Assembly: GCA_046330315.1 (NCBI GenBank)
Contig: JAXLSZ010000012.1
Coordinates: forward strand, 27,083-91,082
Direction: 5' to 3'
Source: JAXLSZ01 sp046330315
Lineage (GTDB): Bacteria; Actinomycetota; Thermoleophilia; Solirubrobacterales; 70-9
DNA length: 64,000 nt
Shown: one piece after another, positions 16,866 through 25,225 of the stretch
Layout: each line of letters starts with the position of its first letter
Position numbering within the stretch: position 1 is the first letter of the stretch
The notes under the pieces: generated by a model
What the model was told of the DNA's origin: nothing
Database searches by the model: none
What the model saw: only the letters and a program-made list of their open reading frames with translations
Position numbers and translations under genes: made by a program

Positions 16866-16943
16866 GTGGCCGGCCGCCCCGGCCGCCCGGCGCGTGGGGC
16901 CACTCGTCACCGACGCCGTGGGACCAGTCATCGCCGACGCCGT

Positions 16944-16982
16944 GGGACCTCTTCCCGTCGATGGTCAGGGTCTAGAGGTCCC
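16944..16982. repeat. GGGACCTC hairpin repeat, copy 3
   Basis: 8-bp arms 16944-16951 and 16975-16982 with a loop containing TCGATGGTCAGGGT. A partial extra copy of the left arm with its flank (GACGCCGTGGGACC) precedes it at 16912-16924. The right arm ends 2 bp before GTG 16985, the first start of the AbiEi/DUF559 gene, so it would cover that gene's ribosome site if that start is used. Confidence 0.7.
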
Positions 16983-16984
16983 GG

Positions 16985-17911
16985 GTGGCTGTGGAGGCGC
17001 ACAAGGACCCTTGGAGGCGGGTGTCTGAGTTGGCCTCGGCTCAGGGTGGGGTGATCGGCAGGCAGCAGCTCCTCGAGGCCGGCCTCGGGCCGGGCGCGAT
17101 CGACAACTGGCTCGGCTCAGGCCGTCTCCACCGGGTTCACCGAGGCGCATTCTCGGTTGGGCATCGCGCTCTCGGGGACCGCGGTCGGCAGATGGCCGCC
17201 GTCCTGGCCGCGGGACGCGGCGCCGTGATCAGCCATCGCAGCGCCGCCCACCTTTGGGACCTTCGGCGAACCGACCGCAAGGTGGTCGAGGTATCGGCCC
17301 CCGGGCGCTGCCGGCACCGCAGGCCGGACCTTCACGTGCATCGACCGCGCCGGCTCGACCAGGACGACTGCACAGCTCTCGACGGCGTGCCCGTGACCAC
17401 GGTCGCGCGGACCCTGCTCGACCTTGCCGAGGTGGTCGGCCTGGCCGATCTCGACCGAGCGACGGAGCAGGCGGAGCGCATCGGGATCTTCGATCTCGAC
17501 CAGATGAACAGGCTGCTGGGCCGCAGCCGGGGTCGCCGTGGGCTGAGGCCCCTGCGGGTTGTGCTGGCCCGGCAGGCTCCGGAAACGATGTCGGCCCGGT
17601 CGGAGCTGGAGCGCGCCTTTCTGCGGCTTTGCCGGGAGGGGTCCATCCCTGTGCCGTCGATCAACATCTGGATCGAGGGCTACGAGGTCGACGCGGCCTG
17701 GCCCCGGGCCCGGCTGGTGGTGGAGCTGGACGGCTTCGAGTATCACCGAACCCGGGCCGCGTTCGAGCGCGACCGCCTGCGGGACGCGCAGCTGCAGGCC
17801 GCAGGGTTCAGCGTTATCCGGCTCACCGATCAGCGGCTGCGAACGGATCGGGACGGAGTGGTGGGGTCGCTTCGCCGGATGCTCGGGCTGGATCAGGCGA
17901 CGGTGCAGTGA
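16985..17911 (+). CDS. AbiEi-like/DUF559 protein (type IV TA-related, endonuclease-fold C-terminus)
   Basis: This 308-residue protein has an N-terminal winged-helix domain of the AbiEi antitoxin type (SELASAQGGVIGRQQLLEAGLGPGAIDNWLGSGRLHRVHRGAF), a middle part (SHRSAAHLWDLR...LDGVPVTTVARTLLDLA) and a C-terminal DUF559 domain of the VSR/restriction-endonuclease fold. The latter shows E...YEVDAAWPRARLVVELDGFEYH and an RDRLRDAQLQAAGFSVIRLT tail, with D/E-x-D type residues plausible for metal binding. Such orphan proteins are numerous in actinobacteria and their function is unproved. No AbiEii toxin gene is adjacent. GTG 16991 and GTG 17021 are alternative starts. It is flanked upstream by three hairpin repeats. 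Confidence 0.8.
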   Translation: MAVEAHKDPWRRVSELASAQGGVIGRQQLLEAGLGPGAIDNWLGSGRLHRVHRGAFSVGHRALGDRGRQMAAVLAAGRGAVISHRSAAHLWDLRRTDRKVVEVSAPGRCRHRRPDLHVHRPRRLDQDDCTALDGVPVTTVARTLLDLAEVVGLADLDRATEQAERIGIFDLDQMNRLLGRSRGRRGLRPLRVVLARQAPETMSARSELERAFLRLCREGSIPVPSINIWIEGYEVDAAWPRARLVVELDGFEYHRTRAAFERDRLRDAQLQAAGFSVIRLTDQRLRTDRDGVVGSLRRMLGLDQATVQ

Positions 17912-17944
17912 CGGTCCGCCCGCCCAGCCCCTCCGGCAAACGCG

Positions 17945-18895
17945 TCAGGCGGCCGTCCCGACCTTGACGCCACCGCGGCGCGCGTTGGCGTCGATCGCAT
18001 CGACAATCTCCGGCCAAAGCTGCTCCGGGAGATCGTGGCCCATGCCCTCGATCATCTTCAGGCGTGCTTCGGGAATTGCCCGAGCGGTCGCCCTCCCCGC
18101 GGCCGGGCGAATCAGCGGGTCCGACCCGCCGTGGACGACCAGCGCGGGGAGGTCCAGCCGCCGAAGCCGGCGAGCCCTGTTTCCCGAGCAGTTGATCGCA
18201 TGAAGCTGACGGGCCACCCCCGGCGGGTAGAAGCTGCGCCGGTAGGAGACCTGCATCAGCTCCCGGAACCGCTCGGGGGCCATCGGGTAGCGCGGCGAGC
18301 CGATCACTTCGAAGGTCCTCGTGACCAAATCCATGTAGGCGTCGGCGTCGGAGGGCGGCTTGGCCATCAGCGTCACCATCGCCCTCCACTTGGGCATCCG
18401 AAACCAGCGGCTGCCGGTGCTGGACATCACCGAGGCGATCGAGTGGACCCGCTGCCGATGCTCGATCGCCATCGTCTGGCAGATCATCCCGCCCATCGAG
18501 ACCCCGACCACGTGGGCCCTCTCGATTCCGAGGTGGTCGAGCAGGCCGACCGCATCGGCGGCCATGTCGGAGAGCAGGTAGGCGGGGCGGCCCGTCCCCG
18601 TGAGCATCGCGGCCCGACCCGGCATCTTGCGGGAATCGAGCTTGGTCGAGTGGCCGACATCGCGATTGTCGAAGCGGATCACGCGGTATCCCCGCGCGAC
18701 GAGGGTCTCGCAGAACCGCTCGTCCCAGGCTACCAGCTGCATGCCGAGGCCCATGACGAGAAGCATCGCCGGGTCGCCGGTGTTCCCGAACTCGTCATAG
18801 GCGATCTCGATTCCGTTGGAGGCGACCACGTGCTCCCGTTCGGCCAGCCTGTCGAGGGTCTCCTGCACCCTCCGATCCCGATCGCGCCCGCTCAC
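17945..18895 (-). CDS. Alpha/beta hydrolase
   Basis: This 316-residue protein has the alpha/beta-hydrolase core: LLVMGLGMQLVAWDERFCETL (oxyanion strand), RVIRFDNRDVGHST, nucleophile elbow GVSMGGM (Ser), HGGSDPLI (acid Asp) and GMGHDLP (catalytic His). The catalytic triad is complete, so an esterase, lactonase or related activity is likely, but the substrate is unknown. The start is uncertain; GTG 18895 was chosen because the recognisable domain begins soon after and the frame upstream runs into hairpin repeats. It has the same orientation as the beta subunit gene upstream and may share its transcript, although two hairpins lie between. Confidence 0.85.
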   Translation of the reverse strand: MSGRDRDRRVQETLDRLAEREHVVASNGIEIAYDEFGNTGDPAMLLVMGLGMQLVAWDERFCETLVARGYRVIRFDNRDVGHSTKLDSRKMPGRAAMLTGTGRPAYLLSDMAADAVGLLDHLGIERAHVVGVSMGGMICQTMAIEHRQRVHSIASVMSSTGSRWFRMPKWRAMVTLMAKPPSDADAYMDLVTRTFEVIGSPRYPMAPERFRELMQVSYRRSFYPPGVARQLHAINCSGNRARRLRRLDLPALVVHGGSDPLIRPAAGRATARAIPEARLKMIEGMGHDLPEQLWPEIVDAIDANARRGGVKVGTAA

Positions 18896-18910
18896 CCCTC
18901 GAACCCTATG

Positions 18911-18958
18911 ACCTGGGACCTCCCGACCCCGCTGTGAGGGGGTGAAAAGGTCCCAGGT
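18911..18958. repeat. GGGACC hairpin repeat, copy 4
   Basis: 11-bp arms 18911-18921 (ACCTGGGACCT) and 18948-18958 with a loop containing GCTGTGAGGGGGT. It shares the core arm and loop style of copies 1-3 and lies between the beta-subunit gene and the alpha/beta hydrolase gene. On the plus strand the loop end carries AAAA, so in the minus direction it has a short T-run inside the loop rather than after the stem. Confidence 0.7.
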
Positions 18959-18982
18959 CCTCTGGCGAGCTTCGTGGCTGCG

Positions 18983-19030
18983 ACGTGGGACCTCCGAGCA
19001 CCTGCTGGGTGGGGTCAAAAGGTCCCACGT
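18983..19030. repeat. GTGGGACCT hairpin repeat, copy 5
   Basis: 11-bp arms 18983-18993 (ACGTGGGACCT) and 19020-19030 with a loop containing GCTGGGTGGGGTC. It lies 48 bp downstream of the beta-subunit stop and 25 bp from copy 4, so the pair may act as a double terminator for that gene. Confidence 0.7.
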
Positions 19031-19077
19031 GGGAGGCGGAGGTGGGGTTGCGGGCCGGGAAGAGCTGGCGGGGCGAG

Positions 19078-21234
19078 CTAGGCGGAGGTGAGGTGGAAGA
19101 TCTGGTGGCGGTCGAGCCGGGCGCTGCGGCCCGGGGGGACCGCGAAGGTGGTCGCCACCGACTCGACGATCGCCGGGCCCTCGATCGTGTTCCCGGCCCG
19201 CAGCTCGGAGAGCTCGAAGATCGCGGTCTCGCGACGCTCCAGGCCCTCGCCCGTCTTCCACCACACCGCGCGCCCGCCCTTTGGCGGCGCCGCCGAGTCA
19301 CCCTCCCGCTCGTCGGGCAGGGCGGGGCGCTCGACCTCGACCGACCCGAGGACGATCGCGTGAGTCACCAGGTAGCCGAGCTCCGGCGAGCGGGCCGAGC
19401 GCGCGAACACCTTCCCGTAGGCATCCTCGAAGGCGGCGACGAGGTCCTCGAGCTCGGCGGAGTCCTCGAGCTCGGCATGCGGGGAGACGATCTCGATGTC
19501 GTTGAGCTGGCCGTAGTACTGCATCCGCACCGCATGCGTGAAGGAGATCCTCTCCCGCCCGATCCCCGACTTGGCGAACTCGGCGGCCACCTTCTCCTCG
19601 AGCCCCTGCCACAAGCCGGTGATCAGCATCCCGATCCCGGCCCGCTCCATCTCGTCCTGCGCGGGCATGATCGGCATGTCGATGGTCTGGTCGAAGCGGT
19701 ACTCGAAGGGCGCGCAGGCGCAGCCGTAGGCGCTGAACCCGGCCGCCCAGGCGGGCACCAGAACGTCCCTGTAGGGGACATCCTCGGTGTAGCCGGCGAC
19801 GTGGAGCGGCCCGCCGCCCCCGTAGCAGAGCAGCGCGTAGTCGGCCGGCGAGTAGCCCTTTCCGAGGATCCGCCCGACCGCCTCGTTCTTCAGGGTCTGC
19901 TCGAATAGCTCGACCACCCCCGCCGCCGCCTCCTCGACGCCGAGGCCGAGCGGCTCGGCCACCTGCTCGCGCACCGCCGCCCGGGCCCGCTCGGGGTCGA
20001 GCTTCACCTCGCCGCCCAGGAAGTAGTCCGGGTTGACGCGTCCGAGCACCAGGTCGAGGTCGGTGACCGAGACCTCCTCCAGCCCGCCCTCGGGCCAGCA
20101 CATGCCGATCCTCGAGCCCGCCGAGTCGGGCCCCAGCTCGGGGCGGTTGGAGTTGGGGTTGACCCGCACGAAGGATCCGGTCCCGGCGCCGATCGAGTCG
20201 ATCCTGACCAGTGGCATGGCGAGAAGGAAGCGCGCGATATCCGGCGTCTGGGTGATCTCGAAACGCCCGTCGGTGATCAGCGCGATGTCGAACGAGGTCC
20301 CGCCGATGTCCGTGCACAGGACATTGGGCAGCCCCATCGCCTCCGCCAGCTGCCCCCCCCCGACCACCCCGCCGATCGGGCCCGAGACCAGAGTGCGGGC
20401 CAGCTCCTGTGCCTCGATCGAAATCGTCCCACCGTGCGAGGCCATCACCCGCAGCTCGAACCCGGCCCCCGCCTCCTTCGTCCTGTGGCGAACCGACTTC
20501 AGCGTTCCCCGCGACGGCTCGGCCGCGTAGGCCTCGATCAGGGTGGAGTTGAGCCTCGGCAGGTCGCGCCGCATCGGGTAGAGCTGGGAGGAGACGAACA
20601 CCGGCACCTCCTCCGAGGCGACCCCGCGGGCGGCCTTCTCCTCCTCGAGGATCTCGGCGACCCGCAGCTCGTGCCCGGCGTTGCGATAGCTGAAGAGCAG
20701 CGAAATGCAGATGCCCTCGACCCCCGCCTCGAGCAGCTCGGCGGCCGCCGCCCGGGCGTCCTCCTCGCGCAGCGGCAGCACCTCGGTGCCCATCACGTCG
20801 ATCCTCCCCCTCACCCCCTTGACCAGCTCGCGGGCAACGATCGGCTCGTTGTGGTGGTGCGTGGCGATGTGGAGACGATCGGAGTAGGAGTAGCCGAGAT
20901 AGGTCTGGATCGCGCGCTCGATGCGCAGGTAGTCCTCCTGTCCGGCGGTGACCACCGCCCCGATCCTCAGTCCCTGGCGGGAGAGCAGGCGGTTGAGCAT
21001 CGCGGTCCCGCTGAAGATCCCCGAGACGATCCCGCCGAAGGCCTGTTCCGGCGAGCTGTCCCACTGCCCGAGCGCGTCCTCGGCGGAGCGCATGAACCCG
21101 ACCGACTCGTCCTCTGGCGTGGTCTGGGCCTTGCCGACCGCGAAACGCCCGCGGGCATCGACGATGAAGGTGTCCGTCATCGTTCCTCCGGCGTCGATCG
21201 CCAGCACCCGGGGATCGCGGTGCGCCTCGCTCAT
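19078..21234 (-). CDS. acxA: Acetone carboxylase beta-like / hydantoinase A family protein
   Basis: This 718-residue protein has the HyuA ATPase fold: phosphate-binding AIDAGGTMTDTFIVD at the N-terminus, NVLCTDIGGTSFDIALI in the middle, and LLCYGGGGPLHVAGY. The stretch SAYGCACAPFEYRFDQTIDMPI is close to acetone carboxylase beta subunits rather than 5-oxoprolinase. In that family the beta subunit phosphorylates the ketone enolate and bicarbonate using ATP. Partner domains (alpha and gamma) are fused in the 13696-16614 gene, about 2.5 kb away on the same strand. The start ATG 21234 is supported by the immediate GGT motif. N-methylhydantoinase is a weaker alternative. Confidence 0.85.
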   Translation of the reverse strand: MSEAHRDPRVLAIDAGGTMTDTFIVDARGRFAVGKAQTTPEDESVGFMRSAEDALGQWDSSPEQAFGGIVSGIFSGTAMLNRLLSRQGLRIGAVVTAGQEDYLRIERAIQTYLGYSYSDRLHIATHHHNEPIVARELVKGVRGRIDVMGTEVLPLREEDARAAAAELLEAGVEGICISLLFSYRNAGHELRVAEILEEEKAARGVASEEVPVFVSSQLYPMRRDLPRLNSTLIEAYAAEPSRGTLKSVRHRTKEAGAGFELRVMASHGGTISIEAQELARTLVSGPIGGVVGGGQLAEAMGLPNVLCTDIGGTSFDIALITDGRFEITQTPDIARFLLAMPLVRIDSIGAGTGSFVRVNPNSNRPELGPDSAGSRIGMCWPEGGLEEVSVTDLDLVLGRVNPDYFLGGEVKLDPERARAAVREQVAEPLGLGVEEAAAGVVELFEQTLKNEAVGRILGKGYSPADYALLCYGGGGPLHVAGYTEDVPYRDVLVPAWAAGFSAYGCACAPFEYRFDQTIDMPIMPAQDEMERAGIGMLITGLWQGLEEKVAAEFAKSGIGRERISFTHAVRMQYYGQLNDIEIVSPHAELEDSAELEDLVAAFEDAYGKVFARSARSPELGYLVTHAIVLGSVEVERPALPDEREGDSAAPPKGGRAVWWKTGEGLERRETAIFELSELRAGNTIEGPAIVESVATTFAVPPGRSARLDRHQIFHLTSA

Positions 21235-21358
21235 GGCCCGCGAGTCTATTCAGCACGGTGGGGCGCAGGCCGGCCGCGATTCACCGCCCGGGCGATGGCT
21301 GGGCGGCTTCGATTCCCCGGCCGGGCGCCGGACCGCCACAGCGCCTAGCCTTGGGCCG

Positions 21359-22519
21359 GTGCGAACGGCGGTGATATCCGACCTTCACCTGGGAAGCGCC
21401 TCGCGCGAGGACGTCCTGCGCGATCCCGAGGTGCGCTCCGCCCTCTTCGAGCCCCTCGCCTCCGCCGACCGCCTCGTCCTGCTGGGCGACAGCGTGGAGC
21501 TGCGGGACTTCCCCCTGGCCCTGGCCCTCGAGGAGGCCCGGCCCTTCTTCGAGGAGCTCGGCGAGGCGATGGCCGGGCGCGAGGTGCTGATGGTGCCCGG
21601 CAACCACGACCACCGGCTCGCCGAGCCGCTGCTGGAGCAGCACTCGCTCGACGGCGCCGGCCAGCGCCCCCTGGGCCTCGAGAACCGCTACGCGCCCGCC
21701 GGCGGGGCGGCCGCGAGGATCGCCGCGTGGCTCGGCCCGGCCCGCCTGGAGATGTCCTATCCCGGGGTGTGGCTGACCTCCGAGGTCTACGCCATGCACG
21801 GGCACTACATGGACGTCCACCTCACCCTGCCTAAGGTGGAGGCGATCGGCGCCGCGGCGCTGACCCGCGCGCTCGGGCGCCTCCCGGACCCGGCCGCCCC
21901 CCAAGACTACGAGCGGCTCCTGGCCCCGATGTACGGCCTGATCTACGACTTCGCCCAGACCCGCGGCCACCGGAAGGTGGGGGCTCCGCGGCCCTCGGAG
22001 CGAGTCTGGAAGCTCGCCACCGGCGGCGCCGGCTCGGGCTCCCGCCGCGCCCGGCTCGCTTCCACCGCGATCTCCCGCGGCGCCGTGCCGCTCGCCGTCG
22101 GCGCTCTGAACCTCCTGCTGGGGACCGGCTACGAGTCCGACCTCTCGGCCCCGGCGGTCTCACGGGCCGGGGTCAGGGGAGCCGCCGAGGCGGCCCAACG
22201 GATGCGCATCGGGGCCGAGCACGTGGTCGTCGGCCACAGCCACCGTGCCGGCCCCCGGGAGGACGAGGGCCCGTGGCGGATCGAGGGCGGAGGGTCGCTC
22301 CACAACACCGGCAACTGGGTCTTCGCCTCGGCCCTCCACCCCCTTCGCTCCCGGCCCGGTCCCTACTGGCCCGGGACGGTCACCTGGGTCGAGCCGGGCC
22401 TCGCGCCCCACCGGGAGCTGCTGCTGGCGGACCGCAGCGCCGAGGAGCTGGCCGCGATCGGCGGCGGCAGCGCCGGGCGGTTCCGGCTCTACTCCCTGGC
22501 CTCCAGGGAGGAGAGCTGA
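21359..22519 (+). CDS. Calcineurin-like metallophosphoesterase
   Basis: This 386-residue protein carries the full metallophosphoesterase set: VISDLHLG (residues 5-12), LLGDSVEL, MVPGNHDHRL and VVGHSHRA, which bind two metal ions. After the first half comes a large insert with YAMHGHYMDVHLTLPKVEAIGA and a possible membrane-associated hydrophobic stretch (AISRGAVPLAVGALNLLLG). The N-terminal motif fixes the start at GTG 21359; the open frame further upstream is not conserved-looking. The substrate is unknown (phosphoesters or nucleotides are possible). It is a single-gene unit, divergent from the beta subunit gene; the gap 21235-21358 shows no clear regulatory feature. Confidence 0.85.
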   Translation: MRTAVISDLHLGSASREDVLRDPEVRSALFEPLASADRLVLLGDSVELRDFPLALALEEARPFFEELGEAMAGREVLMVPGNHDHRLAEPLLEQHSLDGAGQRPLGLENRYAPAGGAAARIAAWLGPARLEMSYPGVWLTSEVYAMHGHYMDVHLTLPKVEAIGAAALTRALGRLPDPAAPQDYERLLAPMYGLIYDFAQTRGHRKVGAPRPSERVWKLATGGAGSGSRRARLASTAISRGAVPLAVGALNLLLGTGYESDLSAPAVSRAGVRGAAEAAQRMRIGAEHVVVGHSHRAGPREDEGPWRIEGGGSLHNTGNWVFASALHPLRSRPGPYWPGTVTWVEPGLAPHRELLLADRSAEELAAIGGGSAGRFRLYSLASREES

Positions 22520-22530
22520 TCCAGCGACCG

Positions 22531-22548
22531 CCCGGCGCCGGCGCCGGG
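22531..22548. terminator. 18-bp palindrome between convergent genes
   Basis: CCCGGCGCC followed by its exact complement GGCGCCGGG, placed in the 30-bp gap between the metallophosphoesterase (+) and the secreted hydrolase-like gene (-). It probably acts as a bidirectional terminator. Confidence 0.5.
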
Positions 22549-22549
22549 T

Positions 22550-25033
22550 TCAGGGACCAGTGTAGGTCCCCGAGAAGCAGGGCAGCCCGCTGCAGGTGTC
22601 GGTGATCTGGCTGAGGTTGTCAGGCTGCAGGAAGTCGGAGACCATCTGCTGCTCGGCGGGCGTGTTCCTCGGCAGGCTGTGTGGATCATCACCGCTCTCG
22701 TTCGGCGTGTTGGTCAGCGGCGGCGGGTCGGTGCCAAGGCCGGGGGACCAGTCGAGCGGGCCGCCGTCCCAGTAGACGATCGCCGAGCCCGTGTAGGGGT
22801 AGGCGGCGATCCGCGGGATCCCGTAGAGCGGGTCCACACCCGGCCAGCGGCCGGCGGCGATGACCGGGTCGTGGGTCTGGGCGCCGATCGTCCTCGCCTC
22901 TGTGTCCGCCTGCCAGGTGGTCACCTGGTGGTCCCCGAAGGCGACGTCCATCAGGACCTTGTGGGCCGGAGTGTCGGGCAGCGGGTCATCGGTCATCCGC
23001 CGGGCGTAGCCGTTGGCCTCGGAGCGATCCCAGAGCATCTGGACGATCGCCAGCACCTGCGCCTGCTCCAGCTTGCTGGGGTACGCCGGGTTGAGGACGA
23101 TCTGGTAGGTGGCGAAATCCGTGGAGCGGTTGAGCAGGACCGAGTAGTTCATCCCAGGGACTCCGAGCGAGCCCCGGGTCGCGTCGGGGGAGATCGCCAT
23201 GAAGGCGCCGCCGAGGATCCCACCCTGGCTGTTGCCGTTGTAGTAGAGCTTGGAGGTATCGATCACCGACGGGTTGGTGGGATCGCCGGGCGTGATCGTC
23301 TCGTTGGGATGGGTGTCGGCCTCGGTCTGGTCGACGTGGAAGGCCTTGACGCTGGCGAATCCGGCCGGGTTGTCCATCAGCCGGCCGAGGTAAAGCTCGT
23401 CGAGCAGTCCCTGCTGGGTCCGATCGGTGATAAGCGGGAACTTCGACATGTCCCCGAGCGCCGCTATCGCCGTCGCGATGTCGTTCTCGGAGAAACCGAT
23501 CTCGTCGGTCGCGCAGTGCATGAACTTGTGTGACTGCGAGAGCGTCCGCTGGGGGGTCGAGGCGACCTCACCCGCGTCGCCGAGCAGGCCGTGCCCGTAG
23601 ACCACCGGCCGACCGGGCGAGTGCCCCGCGTCGTCGACGATCGAGTGCGGGACGATGCAGTCGAAGTTGGCCGTCCAGGTCCCGTTCTGGACCGGCACCC
23701 CGTTGGAGTCGAGGTTGTAACGGCTTCCCGGGGCGCAGGGGACGTTGCTCACTGAGGTCATGTAGCAGGGCACCGTGAATGTCCCCTTGACCCGCCGGGC
23801 GAGCTCGGTGTTCGGGTTGAGGTCGACCTCGGTGACGGTGAAGGCGGGCGCGGTGCCTGTCACAGTCCCGTCGGAGAGGTTGGTGTCCCCGAGCTGGCTG
23901 AACGCGTCGTCGCGGATCTGAAGGAGCCGTGAGGCGATGTTGAGGTCGCTGGCGACGGTGAAATCCCAAGCCAGGTAGAGATCCGCCCTGGCGACGCCAG
24001 CCTTGCGCAGCGTCCGGAAGACCGCCTCGAAGCGCTTTCGCTGCTTGTTGATCGCCGTTTTCGAGGAGGGCAGATCATCGCGGTAGTAGCGGAAGCCCTC
24101 GGGGGCGGCGATCGTCGTACCGGCGGAGGTCTTCAAGTCACGCAGGGCGACCACGTAGCGGTGCCCGGCCGCGAAGTTCTTCGCCGGGTGGATGAGCAGC
24201 GCAGTGTCGGCGGGAGTCGCGGCGTTGGAGTCGATCTCGACCCAGACCGGCCACCGCTTGCCGGTCTCGGCGTCGATCACCACGACTGGCGCGTTGCGGT
24301 CCTTGTAGCGGCCGATTTGGTTGATCGCCACCGCTCCGGTCTTGGTCATCGCGGCCGGGTTGTCGAGTCCCGGGACGCGCAGCACGATGGTCTGCCCGGG
24401 ACTGAACCCGTCGTTGCCGTTGTAGTCGGAGGCGATCATGTGCGAACCCGACACGTTGGCCGGGAGCGCCGCGTTCTGGAAGTAGATCCGCCGTCCCGTG
24501 TCGCCGGCGGAGTCCTTGCGGGTGTAGAAGTCGTCGGGGAAGGGAAGCATGCAGCGCGAGCCCTTCTGCTGACCGATGAAGTCGCATAGCGAGGCCTGCG
24601 AGAGGTCGACCGGCTTCGGCTTGCAGGAGGCGGTCTGGCGAACCAGGTCCGCCCTGGACTTCGAGCCCCCGGCCTTGACCTCGAGGGTTCGCGCCTCGCA
24701 GCTCGCCGCCGCCTTGCGCCCGGCCGCGGTCAGCGGGAGCTTCACCGTCCGCTGCCCGGTGTGCCTGAACACCAGCGTCTTGGTGCCGGTCAGTGCCGAG
24801 AAGCCGGGGTGGTCGAAGGTCGAGGAGAGGCCCTTGACCGTGACCCTCTTTGCGCGGTGGCCCTTGACCTTGGCGCTCACCTTCACCTTGAGGGCGCCGG
24901 CGGAGAGGATCGACTTCTGACCCGAGCCGAGCAGCTTCAGCTTCGGCGCCGAGGCCGACGCGGAGGCCGCGAGCAGCCCCCCGAGCGCGAGCACCGCAAT
25001 CGCCGTGGCCAGAAGCCTGGTGATTCCTCTCAT
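22550..25033 (-). CDS. Large secreted alpha/beta-hydrolase-like protein
   Basis: This 827-residue protein has a Sec signal peptide (MRGITRLLATAIAVLALGGLLAASASASA). About 120 residues of beta-rich, Lys-rich sequence follow. The main domain begins near SLCDFIGQQKGSRCMLPFPDDFYT. A nucleophile-elbow motif YYNGNSQGGILGGA (G-N-S-Q-G) at about residues 597-610 and an upstream PVVYGHGLLGDAGE (oxyanion-type loop) suggest an alpha/beta hydrolase; DVAFGDHQVTTW could supply the catalytic Asp/His. It resembles large extracellular hydrolase-like proteins of unknown substrate. Start ATG 25033 follows GGAGGAGAAGG. A cell-envelope lipid or ester substrate is a guess only. Confidence 0.75.
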   Translation of the reverse strand: MRGITRLLATAIAVLALGGLLAASASASAPKLKLLGSGQKSILSAGALKVKVSAKVKGHRAKRVTVKGLSSTFDHPGFSALTGTKTLVFRHTGQRTVKLPLTAAGRKAAASCEARTLEVKAGGSKSRADLVRQTASCKPKPVDLSQASLCDFIGQQKGSRCMLPFPDDFYTRKDSAGDTGRRIYFQNAALPANVSGSHMIASDYNGNDGFSPGQTIVLRVPGLDNPAAMTKTGAVAINQIGRYKDRNAPVVVIDAETGKRWPVWVEIDSNAATPADTALLIHPAKNFAAGHRYVVALRDLKTSAGTTIAAPEGFRYYRDDLPSSKTAINKQRKRFEAVFRTLRKAGVARADLYLAWDFTVASDLNIASRLLQIRDDAFSQLGDTNLSDGTVTGTAPAFTVTEVDLNPNTELARRVKGTFTVPCYMTSVSNVPCAPGSRYNLDSNGVPVQNGTWTANFDCIVPHSIVDDAGHSPGRPVVYGHGLLGDAGEVASTPQRTLSQSHKFMHCATDEIGFSENDIATAIAALGDMSKFPLITDRTQQGLLDELYLGRLMDNPAGFASVKAFHVDQTEADTHPNETITPGDPTNPSVIDTSKLYYNGNSQGGILGGAFMAISPDATRGSLGVPGMNYSVLLNRSTDFATYQIVLNPAYPSKLEQAQVLAIVQMLWDRSEANGYARRMTDDPLPDTPAHKVLMDVAFGDHQVTTWQADTEARTIGAQTHDPVIAAGRWPGVDPLYGIPRIAAYPYTGSAIVYWDGGPLDWSPGLGTDPPPLTNTPNESGDDPHSLPRNTPAEQQMVSDFLQPDNLSQITDTCSGLPCFSGTYTGP

Positions 25034-25156
25034 CCTTCTCCTCCGATCTCAGCCGGGCGACCCCCGCCCTTCTCCTCTCCTGCGGCCGGGGACGCTACCA
25101 CCAACCGGGGCGGGGTGAGAGGTGGAGCGGCCATCCTTACCAATCTGGTCGACTTT

Positions 25157-25225
25157 CTTCCTCGGAAGCTGCTACCTTGCTGCGCTGTAATTCTGGATAA
25201 AAAAAATCAAGAAAGAAGGAAAACA
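25157..25225 (+). promoter_or_regulatory. AT-rich leader and possible operator of the sulfate operon
   Basis: The leader contains a small palindrome CTTCC-TC-GGAAG (25157-25168) and then an unusually AT-rich run (TGTAATTCTGGATAAAAAAAA, 25186-25206) in a GC-rich genome, followed by AGAAGGA before ATG 25226. The palindrome could bind the Rrf2 regulator encoded just past the operon, but this is inference from position. A -35/-10 pair cannot be fixed by eye. Confidence 0.35.

Noticed and set aside
16648..19030. Possible CRISPR array in the repeated GGGACCTC sequences
   Set aside because: The copies are inverted-repeat hairpins with irregular spacing, no constant-length spacers and no cas genes nearby.
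18896..19264. N-terminal extension of the alpha/beta hydrolase to 19264
   Set aside because: It would translate through two hairpin repeats and part of the beta-subunit gene, giving repeated WDL-TP motifs with no conserved domain.
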